Assembly (NCBI RefSeq): GCF_003355455.1
Contig: NZ_CP031357.1
Location: forward strand, 1,032,501 to 1,096,500
Source: Erythrobacter aureus
Lineage (GTDB): Bacteria > Pseudomonadota > Alphaproteobacteria > Sphingomonadales > Sphingomonadaceae
Length of the DNA stretch: 64,000 nucleotides
Direction of reading: 5' to 3'
Every line of letters starts with the position of its first letter. Position 1 is the first letter of the stretch. Below the pieces are notes generated by a model. It was given only the letters and a program-made list of their open reading frames with translations. It had not been told where the DNA came from and did not search any database. The position numbers and the translations under genes were made by a program. This document shows positions 17,014 to 26,235 of this stretch, in pieces.

Positions 17014-18330
17014 TTACCAGAAGGTCCTGTTGAACTGGACAATGTGGTCATCGAACCGTTCGAGGTCCGGGCCGACAAGAATGAGTCGCGCTTGTTCAGC
17101 CAGCTTTTCCGCTTCGCGCTTGAGCAGGCTCTGTCGCCGTTCGTCCTTGATTGGCACTGCCGTATTGGCGAGCGTGTCGAGCATCACTTCCGCAGCGATG
17201 GGCGAACTGGCCACGGCGCTGCGGATCGCCCCGAAACCGCGCTTCACATAGTGATCGAAATCGTCCGGGACGGGAATGACGGGGCAATCATCCCTATCTT
17301 CGCCGCAAATATCCTTGCGCAAATCGCGTCGGCCGATTTCCGCCGTCGCGGCGCCCAGCCAATGGAGCGCGGTGATCGCCGTGAAGGGGTCGTTGATGCC
17401 GGGCGACAAGGCGCGCAGACCGATCTCGACCAGTTCGTCGATAAGAAATTGTGGATCTTGTTCGGGCGTGCGTGTCGAACCGAGTGTGAAGCAATCGCGC
17501 ACGCGGTCCTCGATACATTCGGGCTCGCAGCCCTTTATGTCCATGAACGGCACATCGCGGTGCACGAAATCGCCCGTGCGCACGCGAAGCGAAAAGGTGC
17601 AGCCGCAGTCGCGGGCGATCTTCGCCAGTTCCTCGAAATCGATCAACTGGACATAACCCGTTCCCCAGGCGGTGATCGGCTCGCCTCCAGCAGGCTCGAC
17701 CGCGTCGCTGAATTTATCCTCGACCGGATAGGTATCGCGGATTGCCTCCAGCAGGCGTTCGCCGATGCCCTTGAGGACCTTGTTTATGCGAATGCTCGAG
17801 GGGATATGGTTGAGAAAGAAGACCAGCACGGCCACGCACAGGCCCATGAGAATATAGGCCACGAGGAGGGAAAGCTGCGGGGTAAAGCCGGGCAGGGCGG
17901 TGGCCGCTGCATCCGCGCCGGTCGCCGCGGTCTCGTCCTCCGCCCGAACGGCGCGCAGCACGATGATGGCGTACACAAAGCTACCGATGAAGGTCGCGAG
18001 GCTGAGCTGGTTGCCGCGATCCTCCATGAAGTTGGTCAGCAGGCGCGGCCCGTAATTGCCGCTGGCATAGGCGACCGCGGCAATGGTGATCGAAAACACG
18101 GTGGAGGCGACACCGATCATGCTGCCCGCCATGACGGTGAGCATGTTGGCCGCGCCTTGCGGGCGGGCGGGCACGATCCAGTCCACGTCGTTCAGAAACT
18201 CTGCGAAACCGGCCCGATCGACCGCCACCATGGCAAAAGCCAGCGCCGCCGCGACGAGCGAGAACAGCGCCGGATAGAACCAGTAATTCGCGTTAAGCCG
18301 TGCCCAGAAAAAACGTATGTCGGCGGTCAA
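17014..18330 (-). CDS. DUF2254 family membrane protein
   Basis: 438 residues matching DUF2254. The N-terminal third has four hydrophobic helices (about 15-40, 60-85, 115-135, 155-180). The rest is soluble, with NDPFTAITALHWLGAATAEIGRR and an ALSPGIND segment that is the best conserved part of the family. Function unknown. It follows the peptidase gene by 59 bases with no obvious promoter and could be read through from it. Confidence 0.87.
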   Translation of the reverse strand: MTADIRFFWARLNANYWFYPALFSLVAAALAFAMVAVDRAGFAEFLNDVDWIVPARPQGAANMLTVMAGSMIGVASTVFSITIAAVAYASGNYGPRLLTNFMEDRGNQLSLATFIGSFVYAIIVLRAVRAEDETAATGADAAATALPGFTPQLSLLVAYILMGLCVAVLVFFLNHIPSSIRINKVLKGIGERLLEAIRDTYPVEDKFSDAVEPAGGEPITAWGTGYVQLIDFEELAKIARDCGCTFSLRVRTGDFVHRDVPFMDIKGCEPECIEDRVRDCFTLGSTRTPEQDPQFLIDELVEIGLRALSPGINDPFTAITALHWLGAATAEIGRRDLRKDICGEDRDDCPVIPVPDDFDHYVKRGFGAIRSAVASSPIAAEVMLDTLANTAVPIKDERRQSLLKREAEKLAEQARLILVGPDLERFDDHIVQFNRTFW

Positions 18331-18389
18331 GCGGGCATCCCTTGCCAGTTGCGGTCAGGGGATGAACGCGCGAATCGCAATTGGGTGCC

Positions 18390-20522
18390 TCACTCCGCTC
18401 CGCTGCCGATCTCGCGGTTGAGATAGGCGAGTAGCAGGGCGGCGCGCTTGGCGTCCTCCTCGTGGTCCGAGCCGACCGAATGCCCGCCTTCGCGATATTC
18501 GTGGTAGTAGAAGGTCTGGCCATAGGCCTCGTGCTTGGCCGCCGCCTTGCGCGCGTGGCCCGGATGCACCCGGTCGTCGAGCGTCGAGAGGTAATAGAAG
18601 GCGGCGGGGACATCGGGGCCGTCGCGCATGTTCTGATAGGGCGACCAGGCGCGCATGAAGGCCCAGTCCTCGGGCACATCCGGGTTGCCGTATTCGGCCA
18701 TCCACGATGCGCCCGCGAGCAGCTTGTTATAGCGCTTCATGTCGATCAACGGGCTGCCCGAAATGATCGCGCCGTAAAGGTCGGGCCGCTGGTTGGCGAC
18801 CGCGCCCACCAGTACGCCGCCATTCGACCGGCCGCTTGCCGCAATGCGACCCGGCGATGCGAGACGATTGGCGACGAGATCGTCGGCCACGGCGTGGAAA
18901 TCGTCGAAGCTGTTCTGGCGTTTGTCGCGCAGCGCATCCTCGTGCCAGCGCGGACCGTATTCGCCGCCGCCACGGATATTGGCGAGGACATAGGCATTGC
19001 CGCTTTCGACCCAGAACAGGCCCAGCGGGCCGCTGCGATAGGGCTCTGCGGTCAGATATTTGGGCGTCTGCGCCGCGCGGAAACCGCCATAGGCGTGGAT
19101 CAGCGTGGGCAGCGGGCCTTCGGCGCCCTTGGGCCGGACGAGGTAATAGGGGACCTTCGTGCCATCCTTCGAAGTCGCGAATTTCTGCTCGAAGGTAAAC
19201 TTGTCCGCATCGAACTGCGCCGGTTCGCTGGCGATGGCGACCGGTTGGCCCTCGCTCGGAACGGCATAGAGCGTCGGCGGGGTGAGCATGTTTTCGACTG
19301 TGACGAAGGCAGTGTCGCCCTCGCCGCTGGTCTCGGCGATCTGGAGCGTGCTGTTGGCCGGAAGGTCCATGGCGCGCGCGGCCCAGCCCTCGGCTCCCGG
19401 GGTCAGCGCGATCAGCTTGCCCGAGACATCGTCGAGCACCTTCACCCAGAGCTTGTTTTCGGATGCGGCGACTTCTTCGATGGCCTGTGTCTCGCTCGGG
19501 CGGAAAACGACGACGGGATCGGGATCGGAACCGCGCAACACGTCTTCCAGCGACCATGCGAGCAGGGTGCCGGGCTGTGCGACACCGCGCGGGGTTTCGA
19601 AAGCGGAATTGAGCTTGGCGATCACCTGGCCGCCGAGAACCGCTTCGAATTCGGCGTCTTCGGGCAAGGGCAGCGGTGCGAGCGTGCCATCCTCGCGCGC
19701 GAGGCTGTACTGGCTGGTCCAGAAGCTCGGCCCCCGGCGCACGAAACGCCAGCGGGTGTCACCGTCGAGGATCGAAAAGCCGTTCATGCTGATGTCGGTC
19801 TGTTCGCCTTCGGCGATCTGGCGTGCCTCGGCGAATTCGGTGCCGCGCTGCCACAGTTTCACGAGGCGCGGATAGCCCGAGTCGGTCAGCGATCCTGCGC
19901 CTTCGTCGGTGCCGACGAACAGCGTGTCGCGATCGAACCAGGCGACGTTCGACTTGGCCTCGGGCAGGGTAAAGCCGCTCTCGACGAAAGCGCCGGTGCC
20001 GATATCGAATTCGCGCACGACATCGGCATCGGTTCCGCCTGGGCTGAGCGAGATTAGGCAGCGGGTGTATTCCGGCGCGAGGCAGTCGGCACCGTGCCAG
20101 ATCCAGCTTTCGCCTTCCTCTTCCCCCAACCGATCGACATCGATCAGCACGCGCCATTCGGGCGCACCGGCCATATAGCTATCGAGGCTGGCGATCCGCC
20201 ACAGCCCGCGCGGATTGTCCGCATCGCGCCACAGATTTGTAACCTGATCGCCCATGATCGCATCCGGCATCGCAATCTGGCGCGTGTCGTCGAGGATTTG
20301 CTTCGCCCAAGCCTTGGCGAGCGGATATTCGGGCTGCGCCGTCAGCACGGCTTCGGTATCGGCGTTCCACTGATCGACCTTGGCCAGCGCCCGCTCGCCC
20401 TGGATTTCCTCGAGCCAGATATACGGGTCGTCCGCATCCGTTTCCTGCGCGGCGAGGGGGGCGGCGGTGAATGCAAGCGCTGCGGCGAGCGCGAAGCGTG
20501 CGACGGGCGTGGTCTGTGTCAT
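18390..20522 (-). CDS. Prolyl oligopeptidase family serine peptidase (S9), secreted
   Basis: 710 residues from ATG 20522; the open frame extends upstream only through a REP-like repeat and is not coding there. Signal peptide MTQTTPVARFALAAALAFTA ends at PLAAQ. The N-terminal DDPYIWLEEIQGERAL motif and seven-bladed propeller region precede the alpha/beta hydrolase domain, which carries S566 (SGRSNGG), D649/D650 (TLDDRVHPG) and H681 (REGGHSVG). It cleaves short proline-containing peptides, probably in the periplasm. Confidence 0.93.
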   Translation of the reverse strand: MTQTTPVARFALAAALAFTAAPLAAQETDADDPYIWLEEIQGERALAKVDQWNADTEAVLTAQPEYPLAKAWAKQILDDTRQIAMPDAIMGDQVTNLWRDADNPRGLWRIASLDSYMAGAPEWRVLIDVDRLGEEEGESWIWHGADCLAPEYTRCLISLSPGGTDADVVREFDIGTGAFVESGFTLPEAKSNVAWFDRDTLFVGTDEGAGSLTDSGYPRLVKLWQRGTEFAEARQIAEGEQTDISMNGFSILDGDTRWRFVRRGPSFWTSQYSLAREDGTLAPLPLPEDAEFEAVLGGQVIAKLNSAFETPRGVAQPGTLLAWSLEDVLRGSDPDPVVVFRPSETQAIEEVAASENKLWVKVLDDVSGKLIALTPGAEGWAARAMDLPANSTLQIAETSGEGDTAFVTVENMLTPPTLYAVPSEGQPVAIASEPAQFDADKFTFEQKFATSKDGTKVPYYLVRPKGAEGPLPTLIHAYGGFRAAQTPKYLTAEPYRSGPLGLFWVESGNAYVLANIRGGGEYGPRWHEDALRDKRQNSFDDFHAVADDLVANRLASPGRIAASGRSNGGVLVGAVANQRPDLYGAIISGSPLIDMKRYNKLLAGASWMAEYGNPDVPEDWAFMRAWSPYQNMRDGPDVPAAFYYLSTLDDRVHPGHARKAAAKHEAYGQTFYYHEYREGGHSVGSDHEEDAKRAALLLAYLNREIGSGAE

Positions 20523-20603
20523 GCCGGGTGGTGTATGTGTGCGGCGGGAGAGGGGCAAGTGCGGAGTGCACGTCCGGAAACCCGTGCCTAAGGCGCAGCC
20601 GCC

Positions 20604-20727
20604 GGACTGGATTGCCGCGTCGCTGCGCTCCTCGCAATGACGAGAAGGCGGGAAAGGGGCCAAAACGGAAAGAAGCTCAATCAAGCTTGCCCCTCCGTCA
20701 TTGCGAGCCGAAGGCGAAGCAATCCAG
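20604..20727. repeat. REP-like inverted pair, left (A/B)
   Basis: Arm A (20604-20644) begins GGACTGGATTGCCGCG and ends GCAATGACGAG; arm B (20696-20727) is its inverted partner, ending GAAGCAATCCAG. The 51-base spacer holds a further AGGGGC/GCCCCT inverted repeat, so the whole unit could fold as one long interrupted hairpin. Arm A is repeated exactly (41 bases) at 21035-21075. Such paired palindromes are typical REP/BIME elements. Confidence 0.85.
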
Positions 20728-20733
20728 AGGCCG

Positions 20734-21033
20734 TCAGGCGCGAATCTCGGCAAACAGGTCCTGCCAGTGCGGATTGTCCCGTTAGATCAGGGGCAGCTTT
20801 TTCTTCCGCGATCCGCCCTTCAGCTGTTTTTCGCGCAGGATCGCGCTTTCCATATCGCCGTGCATTTCGAACCAGACGAGCAGCTTGCAGCGGTATCGCT
20901 TGGTAAAGCCGTCGATTATCCCTTCGCGATGCTGGCCGGCGCGTTGCGGCAGGTTCGAGGTCACGCCGACATAGATCGTGCCGTTTCGCTTGCTGGCCAT
21001 GATGTAGACGGCGGGTTCGACAATGCGGCGCAT
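20734..21033 (-). pseudogene. GIY-YIG endonuclease-domain gene, interrupted by a stop codon
   Basis: From ATG 21033 the frame reads VYIMASKRNGTIYVGVTSN, the GIY-YIG signature, then RAGQHR and the late segment EKQLKGGSRKKKLPLI. A TAA at 20782-20784 ends it, giving 83 residues. Reading on in the same frame gives RDNPHWQDLFAEIRA and a TGA at 20734-20736. ADNPHW-type tails are the normal end of this small-protein family, where Glu usually precedes, so the TAA looks like a GAA-to-TAA change. No Shine-Dalgarno precedes the ATG, because a REP arm abuts it. The 83-residue product may still be made. Members are small UvrC-like nucleases of unclear role. Confidence 0.75.
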
Positions 21034-21034
21034 T

Positions 21035-21162
21035 GGACTGGATTGCCGCGTCGCTGCGCTCCTCGCAATGACGAGCGGAGGAGATTGGTCCAAAGCCGAG
21101 TCAGTTCGCTTTGGTCACCCCATCCCATTTCGTCGTTGCGAGCCGCAGGCGAAGCAATCCAG
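21035..21162. repeat. REP-like inverted pair, right (C/D)
   Basis: Arm C (21035-21075) is identical over 41 bases to arm A at 20604-20644. Arm D (21131-21162) differs from arm B at two of 32 positions. The spacer contains CCAAAGC/GCTTTGG, again allowing a long hairpin. Arm C ends one base from the GIY-YIG start codon; arm B ends six bases from the original stop. Arm D lies 15 bases beyond the nadA stop and might act as its terminator. Confidence 0.85.
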
Positions 21163-21177
21163 AACGGTCAGACCTCG

Positions 21178-22164
21178 TCAAACCCGCCCCAGATCGCCCT
21201 TGCCGATCGTGCCGCTGGCCATTTCCAGCATGCGGTCGAGGCTTTGCTTGGCTTTCAGGCGCAGGCCTTCCTCGATCTCGATGCGCGGTTCCAGATCGCG
21301 CAGGCAGGCGTACATTTTCTCCATCGTGTTGAGCGCCATATAGGGGCAGATGTTGCAGCTACAGTTGCCGTCCGCGCCGGGCGCGCCGATGAAGGTCTTT
21401 TCGGGCAGCGCCTTTTCCATCTGGTGGATAATGTGCGGCTCGGTCGCCACGATCAGCGTGTCGCCTTCGAAGGTCTTGGCGAATTGCAGGATGCCGCTGG
21501 TCGACCCGACATAGTCGGCGTGGTCGATAATCGTCGGCGGGCATTCGGGGTGCGCGGCAACCGGCGCATCGGGGTGCTGCGCCTTGAGCTTGAGCAGCTC
21601 CGTCTCGCTGAAGGCTTCGTGGACGATGCACACGCCCGGCCACAGCAGCATTTCGCGATTGAACTTGCGGCTCATATAGCCGCCCAGATGCCGATCCGGG
21701 CCGAAGATGATCTTCTGGTCCTCGGGAATCTGGCTGATGATCGTCTCCGCGCTGGAGCTGGTGACGATCACATCGCTCAGCGCCTTAACCTCGGTCGAGC
21801 AATTGATGTAGGTCAGCGCGATATGGTCGGGATGCGCCTCGCGGAAGGCCTTGAATTTTTCCGGCGGGCAACTGTCTTCGAGGCTGCAGCCGGCATCCAT
21901 GTCGGGCAGGACGACGATCTTTTCCGGAGACAGGATCTTGGCCGTATCGGCCATGAACTTCACGCCGCAGAACACGATCACATCGGCATCGGTTTCGGCC
22001 GCCTTGCGCGACAGTTCGAGGCTGTCGCCCACGAAATCGGCGATGTCCTGAATGTCGGCGGTCTGGTAGTAATGCGCGAGGATGATCGCGTTCCTCTCCT
22101 TGCGGAGGCGATCGATTTCCGCGAGCAGATCGGTGCCGGTCGGCAGGCTGGTTTCGGCAGTCAT
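21178..22164 (-). CDS. nadA: Quinolinate synthase NadA
   Basis: 328 residues. Three repeated alpha/beta domains; signatures include ILAHYYQTADIQDIADFVGDS, CGVKFMADTAKIL, DAGCSLEDSCPP, YINCSTEVKA and FGPDRHLGGYM. The 4Fe-4S ligands are expected to be C93, C179 (PGVC) and one of C268/C270/C273. NadA condenses iminoaspartate with dihydroxyacetone phosphate in NAD synthesis. nadB and nadC are not nearby. The start follows a well-spaced purine-rich stretch; 88 bases separate it from the membrane-protein gene upstream. Confidence 0.97.
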   Translation of the reverse strand: MTAETSLPTGTDLLAEIDRLRKERNAIILAHYYQTADIQDIADFVGDSLELSRKAAETDADVIVFCGVKFMADTAKILSPEKIVVLPDMDAGCSLEDSCPPEKFKAFREAHPDHIALTYINCSTEVKALSDVIVTSSSAETIISQIPEDQKIIFGPDRHLGGYMSRKFNREMLLWPGVCIVHEAFSETELLKLKAQHPDAPVAAHPECPPTIIDHADYVGSTSGILQFAKTFEGDTLIVATEPHIIHQMEKALPEKTFIGAPGADGNCSCNICPYMALNTMEKMYACLRDLEPRIEIEEGLRLKAKQSLDRMLEMASGTIGKGDLGRV

Positions 22165-22252
22165 TGAATATCCCGTTGGATGCGTGTGAGGCGCTTATAG
22201 CTGCAACGGACGCGATGGCGAGTGCGTTCCGGGCAAGCGCGTTTGCATCCCG

Positions 22253-23029
22253 TCACATGGCGAAGCCCGGCGGGAGGAAGGCCTCCATCGGACGCTCTGC
22301 TCCGGCGCTGTCGGCGATGACCCATTCGGTGAAAGCGTAGCCCATCGGGGAATAGGCAAGCAGCATCGAAACGATGAAGGTCGCGGCGTACATGCCCAGT
22401 CCCCAGCGATAGGCCGGGTGGATGCCGCCGTGCCCGCGCCTGTCCGCGATCATCCCGATGATCGGAAAGACCATCGTGGCGGCCGTCGTTATGGTCCAGG
22501 CATTGGGGATCATCAGCGGCATGGGAAGCAGGCGGCCAAGGCCGGGTCCCGTCAGCACCGCCATCGAACACAGCATGAGGCGGCGATGCCAGCCATTGTA
22601 GCGCTGGCGGCGCAGTGCCCATAGCGCAAGGCCGCCGAAGCACAGCAGCAGGGCCAGGTTGCTGATGAGGAATTCGTTCACGTCGAAAAAGAACGGGCCG
22701 CCCGTGCGGCGCGCGACCACGATCATGATCGCGCCGCCCGCGATCACCATGGCCGGAACCCAGAGATAGGCGAATTTGCCGAGCGCGGCGTGGAGCTTCC
22801 AATTGCGCTGCGACGCCGTCACATGCTGCGCGAGATAAAGGCCGATCCAGCCCATGAAGACGAGAGCGTGGACGTGGTAGGCAGCGGGCACGTCGAAGCT
22901 CGACCGGCCCATGGCCAGATTGACCGAAAATCCGGCGACGATGATGAACGACATGACGAAAGCCATGATCGTGAAAAAGCGCGTATCGCCGTGAACGATC
23001 GTTTCACGCGGCGCGGTTGCGATGGCCAT
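22253..23029 (-). CDS. Multi-pass membrane protein, unknown function
   Basis: 258 residues from ATG 23029; the open frame continues upstream with no coding character. Seven hydrophobic segments are visible. Histidines at helix edges (YHVHALVFMGW, LYLAQHV, NGWHRRLML) recall haem- or quinone-interacting membrane proteins of the cytochrome b561/DUF2306 style, but no firm family was recognised. It lies between nadA and a DUF4230 gene on the same strand; a functional link to either is not evident. Confidence 0.75.
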   Translation of the reverse strand: MAIATAPRETIVHGDTRFFTIMAFVMSFIIVAGFSVNLAMGRSSFDVPAAYHVHALVFMGWIGLYLAQHVTASQRNWKLHAALGKFAYLWVPAMVIAGGAIMIVVARRTGGPFFFDVNEFLISNLALLLCFGGLALWALRRQRYNGWHRRLMLCSMAVLTGPGLGRLLPMPLMIPNAWTITTAATMVFPIIGMIADRRGHGGIHPAYRWGLGMYAATFIVSMLLAYSPMGYAFTEWVIADSAGAERPMEAFLPPGFAM

Positions 23030-23108
23030 GGTCCCAAGCCCCCCCCTAAGCCAAGCGACCGATCTGTCTTTTGGCCAAGGCCTATAGCGGCGCCGGGACA
23101 AGGTCAAA

Positions 23109-23795
23109 TCACTCGGGCGCGGGCTCCCCGTCGAAGCGCACCTCGACCGAGACGTCGCCATAGCCCGCGACCTGCATCGGGATGGCGAGGTTCTGCCGCA
23201 CCGCATCCTTTGCCGCTTGCCGGGCAAGCGCGAGAACCTGCGGGTTCTTGGCGAATTCGGCGGCCTTGCGCTCGGCCTGCTGCGAATTGTTGCGCGCCAG
23301 ATCCGCGCTCGCATCGCGGCTGACATAGGTGCCCTCGGTAAAGGTCTTCTGCGCACCCTCGTCGAGATTGGGGCGCGAAATCCGCAGCGGCGGGAGGATG
23401 ACGCTCAGCGTCTCGCGCTCCTCGTCCCAGGCAAACCGGTCGCGGTCCATGCTGGACAGGTCGAGGCGGTATTCGACCGTCGCCGGGATGATCGCCGCCT
23501 GACGGCTTTCCAGCAGGTCGAGATTGAGCACGCCGCGCCGGTCGACACTTTCCGCGACGACTTCGAAGCGGGAGGAGAAGACAGTCAGCGAATTCTGTTT
23601 TTCGAAGGCCAGCATCGCGCTGCCCACCGGATCGCCCTCTTCCTGATAGAAAAAGGCCCGCCAGCCGAGCCAGGCGACGGCGGCCAGCAAGACGATCACG
23701 ATCAGCCACGGCACCGCCTGGATGCGGGCGAGCGGCTGCTCGCGCCGAACCTCGGGTTGGATTTCGGGTGTCTCGGTCTTCAGATCGTCTGCCAT
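23109..23795 (-). CDS. DUF4230 domain membrane-anchored protein
   Basis: 228 residues: a cytoplasmic N-terminus, one transmembrane helix (VPWLIVIVLLAAVAWLGWRAFFY, about 29-51), then an extracytoplasmic DUF4230 domain with the family-like SLTVFSSRFEVV, EYRLDLSSM and LPPLRISRPNLD. Function unknown. The start overlaps the end of the MBL hydrolase gene by 16 bases, indicating an operon with it. Confidence 0.82.
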   Translation of the reverse strand: MADDLKTETPEIQPEVRREQPLARIQAVPWLIVIVLLAAVAWLGWRAFFYQEEGDPVGSAMLAFEKQNSLTVFSSRFEVVAESVDRRGVLNLDLLESRQAAIIPATVEYRLDLSSMDRDRFAWDEERETLSVILPPLRISRPNLDEGAQKTFTEGTYVSRDASADLARNNSQQAERKAAEFAKNPQVLALARQAAKDAVRQNLAIPMQVAGYGDVSVEVRFDGEPAPE

Positions 23796-24658
23796 ACATC
23801 GCCCGAACGGGCGACGAGGCCGCGCTGTTCCAGATCGATCAGATGCGCGGTGACCGACATCTCGGCTGCCTTGTGCAGTTTGGGGTCGAGCCCCTTGTAC
23901 ATTTTGGGCACGAAATCGGCCGCCTCATGCGGTCCTTCGGCAAGATGGCGCACGATCTGGTTCTCGCGCTGGCGGCGATGGCCGATCATGCCGCGCACCA
24001 GTTGGCGCGGTTTTTCGACCGCCTCGCCATGCGCGGGATAGAAAACCCGATCCTCGCGCGCATAGAGCTTGTCGAGGCTTTTCATGTAATCGCCCATGTC
24101 GCCATCGGGCGGGATCACCACGCTGGTCGACCAGCCCATCACATGATCGCCGGTAAACAGCGCGCCGCTCTCCTCCAGGGCGAAGCACAGATGGTTGGAG
24201 ACATGACCGGGCGTCGCCACGGCGGTCAGCGTCCAGCCGGGGCCGGTCATTCGTTCGCCGTCCTCCATCACCCGGTCGGGCTCATAGGTCGGGTCGAAAG
24301 CCTCATCGGAACGCGGCAGGTTGCTGTCGATCACCAGCGGCGCGCAGCCGACGATGGCCGCGCCGGTCCTGGCCGCCAGCGTCTTCGCGGCCGGCGAGTG
24401 GTCGCGATGCGTATGCGTGCACATGATCGCACAGACATGTTCCTCGCCGATCGCCGCATCGAGCGCGAGCAGATGCTCTTTCTCGTCCGGTCCGGGATCG
24501 ATCACCGCGCAGCCATCACCGAGGCCGACGATATAAGTCTGCGTTCCGGTGAAGGTATAGGGCGACGGATTGGGAGCGAGCACGCGGCGGACCAGCGGTT
24601 CGAGCTGCATCGCCTTGCCGGTCGGCCACGGTTTGGGAGGAATTCCAGCCATTGCCAT
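23780..24658 (-). CDS. MBL-fold metallo-hydrolase with winged-helix tail (LACTB2-like)
   Basis: 292 residues. Metal ligands: CTHTHRDHS (HxHxDH), PGHVSNH, the bridging Asp in LFTGDHVMGW and the final His in FYPAHGE. A C-terminal segment (about 230-292; AEMSVTAHLIDLEQRGLV) is the winged helix seen in the LACTB2/beta-lactamase-like subgroup, whose members include RNases and thioester hydrolases. A later in-frame ATG at 24652 (residue 3) is an alternative start. Divergent from glpK, same operon as the DUF4230 gene. Confidence 0.87.
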   Translation of the reverse strand: MAMAGIPPKPWPTGKAMQLEPLVRRVLAPNPSPYTFTGTQTYIVGLGDGCAVIDPGPDEKEHLLALDAAIGEEHVCAIMCTHTHRDHSPAAKTLAARTGAAIVGCAPLVIDSNLPRSDEAFDPTYEPDRVMEDGERMTGPGWTLTAVATPGHVSNHLCFALEESGALFTGDHVMGWSTSVVIPPDGDMGDYMKSLDKLYAREDRVFYPAHGEAVEKPRQLVRGMIGHRRQRENQIVRHLAEGPHEAADFVPKMYKGLDPKLHKAAEMSVTAHLIDLEQRGLVARSGDVWQTI

Positions 24659-24771
24659 ACAACTCTAGAGGTTCGGATCGCGCGAAGTCGAGACAGATTG
24701 TGCCCGGGCCGGTCGAGTTCTGCTTTCAGCAGGGCGTTGCATCGGATCGAGCCGAGCGGCAGAAGAGCCGC

Positions 24772-26235
24772 ATGGGAGAACACATACTCGTCCTCGATGC
24801 AGGTACCACTTCCACCCGGGCGATGACTTTCGCACCCGATGGAACGGTGGAAGCGGTCGCGCAGAAGGACCTTACGCAGCATTATCCGAAGCCCGGCTGG
24901 GTCGAACACGATGCGGCCGAGATCTGGGACAAGACGCTCGCCTGCGCGCGCGAGGTCGTGCGCGGGGATGCCGGACGCATCGCCGCGATCGGTATCACCA
25001 ATCAGCGCGAAACCGTGGTCGCGTGGGACCGAACCAGCGGCGAGCCGCTGACGCGCGCGATCGTATGGCAGGATCGGCGGACAGCGGAATTCTGCGCGGG
25101 CATGAAGGAATACGGTCACGAAGCCGAGGTTCAGAAGCGGACCGGCCTGCTGCTCGATCCCTATTTCTCGGGCACCAAGATGCGCTGGCTGCTCGACCAT
25201 GACGAAGGCGTGCGCGCTGCCGCAGCACAGGGAACGCTGGCTTTCGGCACGGTCGAAAGCTGGCTGGTGTTCAAACTGTCGGGCGGCGCGCATCTGAGCG
25301 ATGCGAGCAATGCCAGCCGCACGCTGCTGCTGGCGCTCGACGGGGCGCAGTTCGACGAGGATATGTGCGAACTGTTCGGCGTACCGCGTGCCACGCTGCC
25401 CGAAGTGGTCGATACGCATGGACGGCTGGCCGAATGCGACGCCGACCTGCTCGGCGCGGCGATCCCGATCTGCGGCCTTGCGGGCGATCAGCAGTCGGCG
25501 ACGATCGGCCAGGGATGCCTTGCGTTCGGCGAGACCAAGGCGACCTATGGCACCGGCGCGTTCGTGCTGACCAATAAGGGGCGGGATATCCCGCATTCGG
25601 ACCATCGCCTGCTCGGCACCGTGCTTTACCAGGAGAACGGCACGCGGACCTATGCCATTGAAGGCGCGTGTTTCGTCGCGGGCAGCCTCGTGCAGTATCT
25701 TCGCGACCAGCTCGGGCTGATAGGCAATGCCGCGGAGACCGAGGAGCTGGCCCGCTCGATCGAAGATAGCGGCGAAGTGGTGATCGTGCCTGCGCTGGCC
25801 GGGCTTGGCGCGCCGCACTGGCTGCCCGATGCGCGCGGCGTGATTTCGGGCCTCAGCTTCGCCAGCGGGCGCGCGCAAATCGCCCGCGCTGCGCTGGAGG
25901 CGATGGCGCACCAGACCCACGATCTTGCCAGCGCTTTCGATGCCGATGGCGCGCCCTGGTCGCGTCTGAGGATCGATGGGGGGATGAGCGCGAATGACTG
26001 GATGGCGCAGGATCTGGCCGATATTCTCGATCTGCCGGTCGAACGACCCGATTTCATCGAAACGACCGCGCTCGGCGCGGCTATCCTTGCCGCGGTCGGC
26101 TGCGGTATGCACGACACTCTCGAATCCGCGGCGCGAGCGATGCGCGGGAAGGCAAGCGTGTTCGAGCCCGACATGGGGATCGAGGTGCGCGAAGCCCGTC
26201 TTGCGCGATATGCCAAGGCGCTGGCGGCGGTGTGA
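24772..26235 (+). CDS. glpK: Glycerol kinase
   Basis: 487 residues from ATG 24772; the frame is open upstream but lacks family sequence. FGGY kinase: phosphate-1 motif DAGTTSTRAM, the glycerol-binding DQQSATIGQGC, the phosphate-2 region TYGTGAFVLTN, and the adenosine-binding IDGGMSANDWMAQ. Phosphorylates glycerol to glycerol-3-phosphate. No glpD, glpF or regulator is adjacent. Other FGGY kinases are excluded by the GlpK-like EDSGEVVIVPALAGLGAPHW stretch. Confidence 0.95.
   Translation: MGEHILVLDAGTTSTRAMTFAPDGTVEAVAQKDLTQHYPKPGWVEHDAAEIWDKTLACAREVVRGDAGRIAAIGITNQRETVVAWDRTSGEPLTRAIVWQDRRTAEFCAGMKEYGHEAEVQKRTGLLLDPYFSGTKMRWLLDHDEGVRAAAAQGTLAFGTVESWLVFKLSGGAHLSDASNASRTLLLALDGAQFDEDMCELFGVPRATLPEVVDTHGRLAECDADLLGAAIPICGLAGDQQSATIGQGCLAFGETKATYGTGAFVLTNKGRDIPHSDHRLLGTVLYQENGTRTYAIEGACFVAGSLVQYLRDQLGLIGNAAETEELARSIEDSGEVVIVPALAGLGAPHWLPDARGVISGLSFASGRAQIARAALEAMAHQTHDLASAFDADGAPWSRLRIDGGMSANDWMAQDLADILDLPVERPDFIETTALGAAILAAVGCGMHDTLESAARAMRGKASVFEPDMGIEVREARLARYAKALAAV

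Noticed and set aside
20523..20753. Longer N-terminus of the prolyl oligopeptidase
   Set aside because: The extension is encoded by a REP arm; the signal peptide begins at ATG 20522.
20701..22167. 488-codon open frame opposite nadA and the GIY-YIG gene
   Set aside because: It runs through REP arms and antisense to nadA, which has all its signatures.
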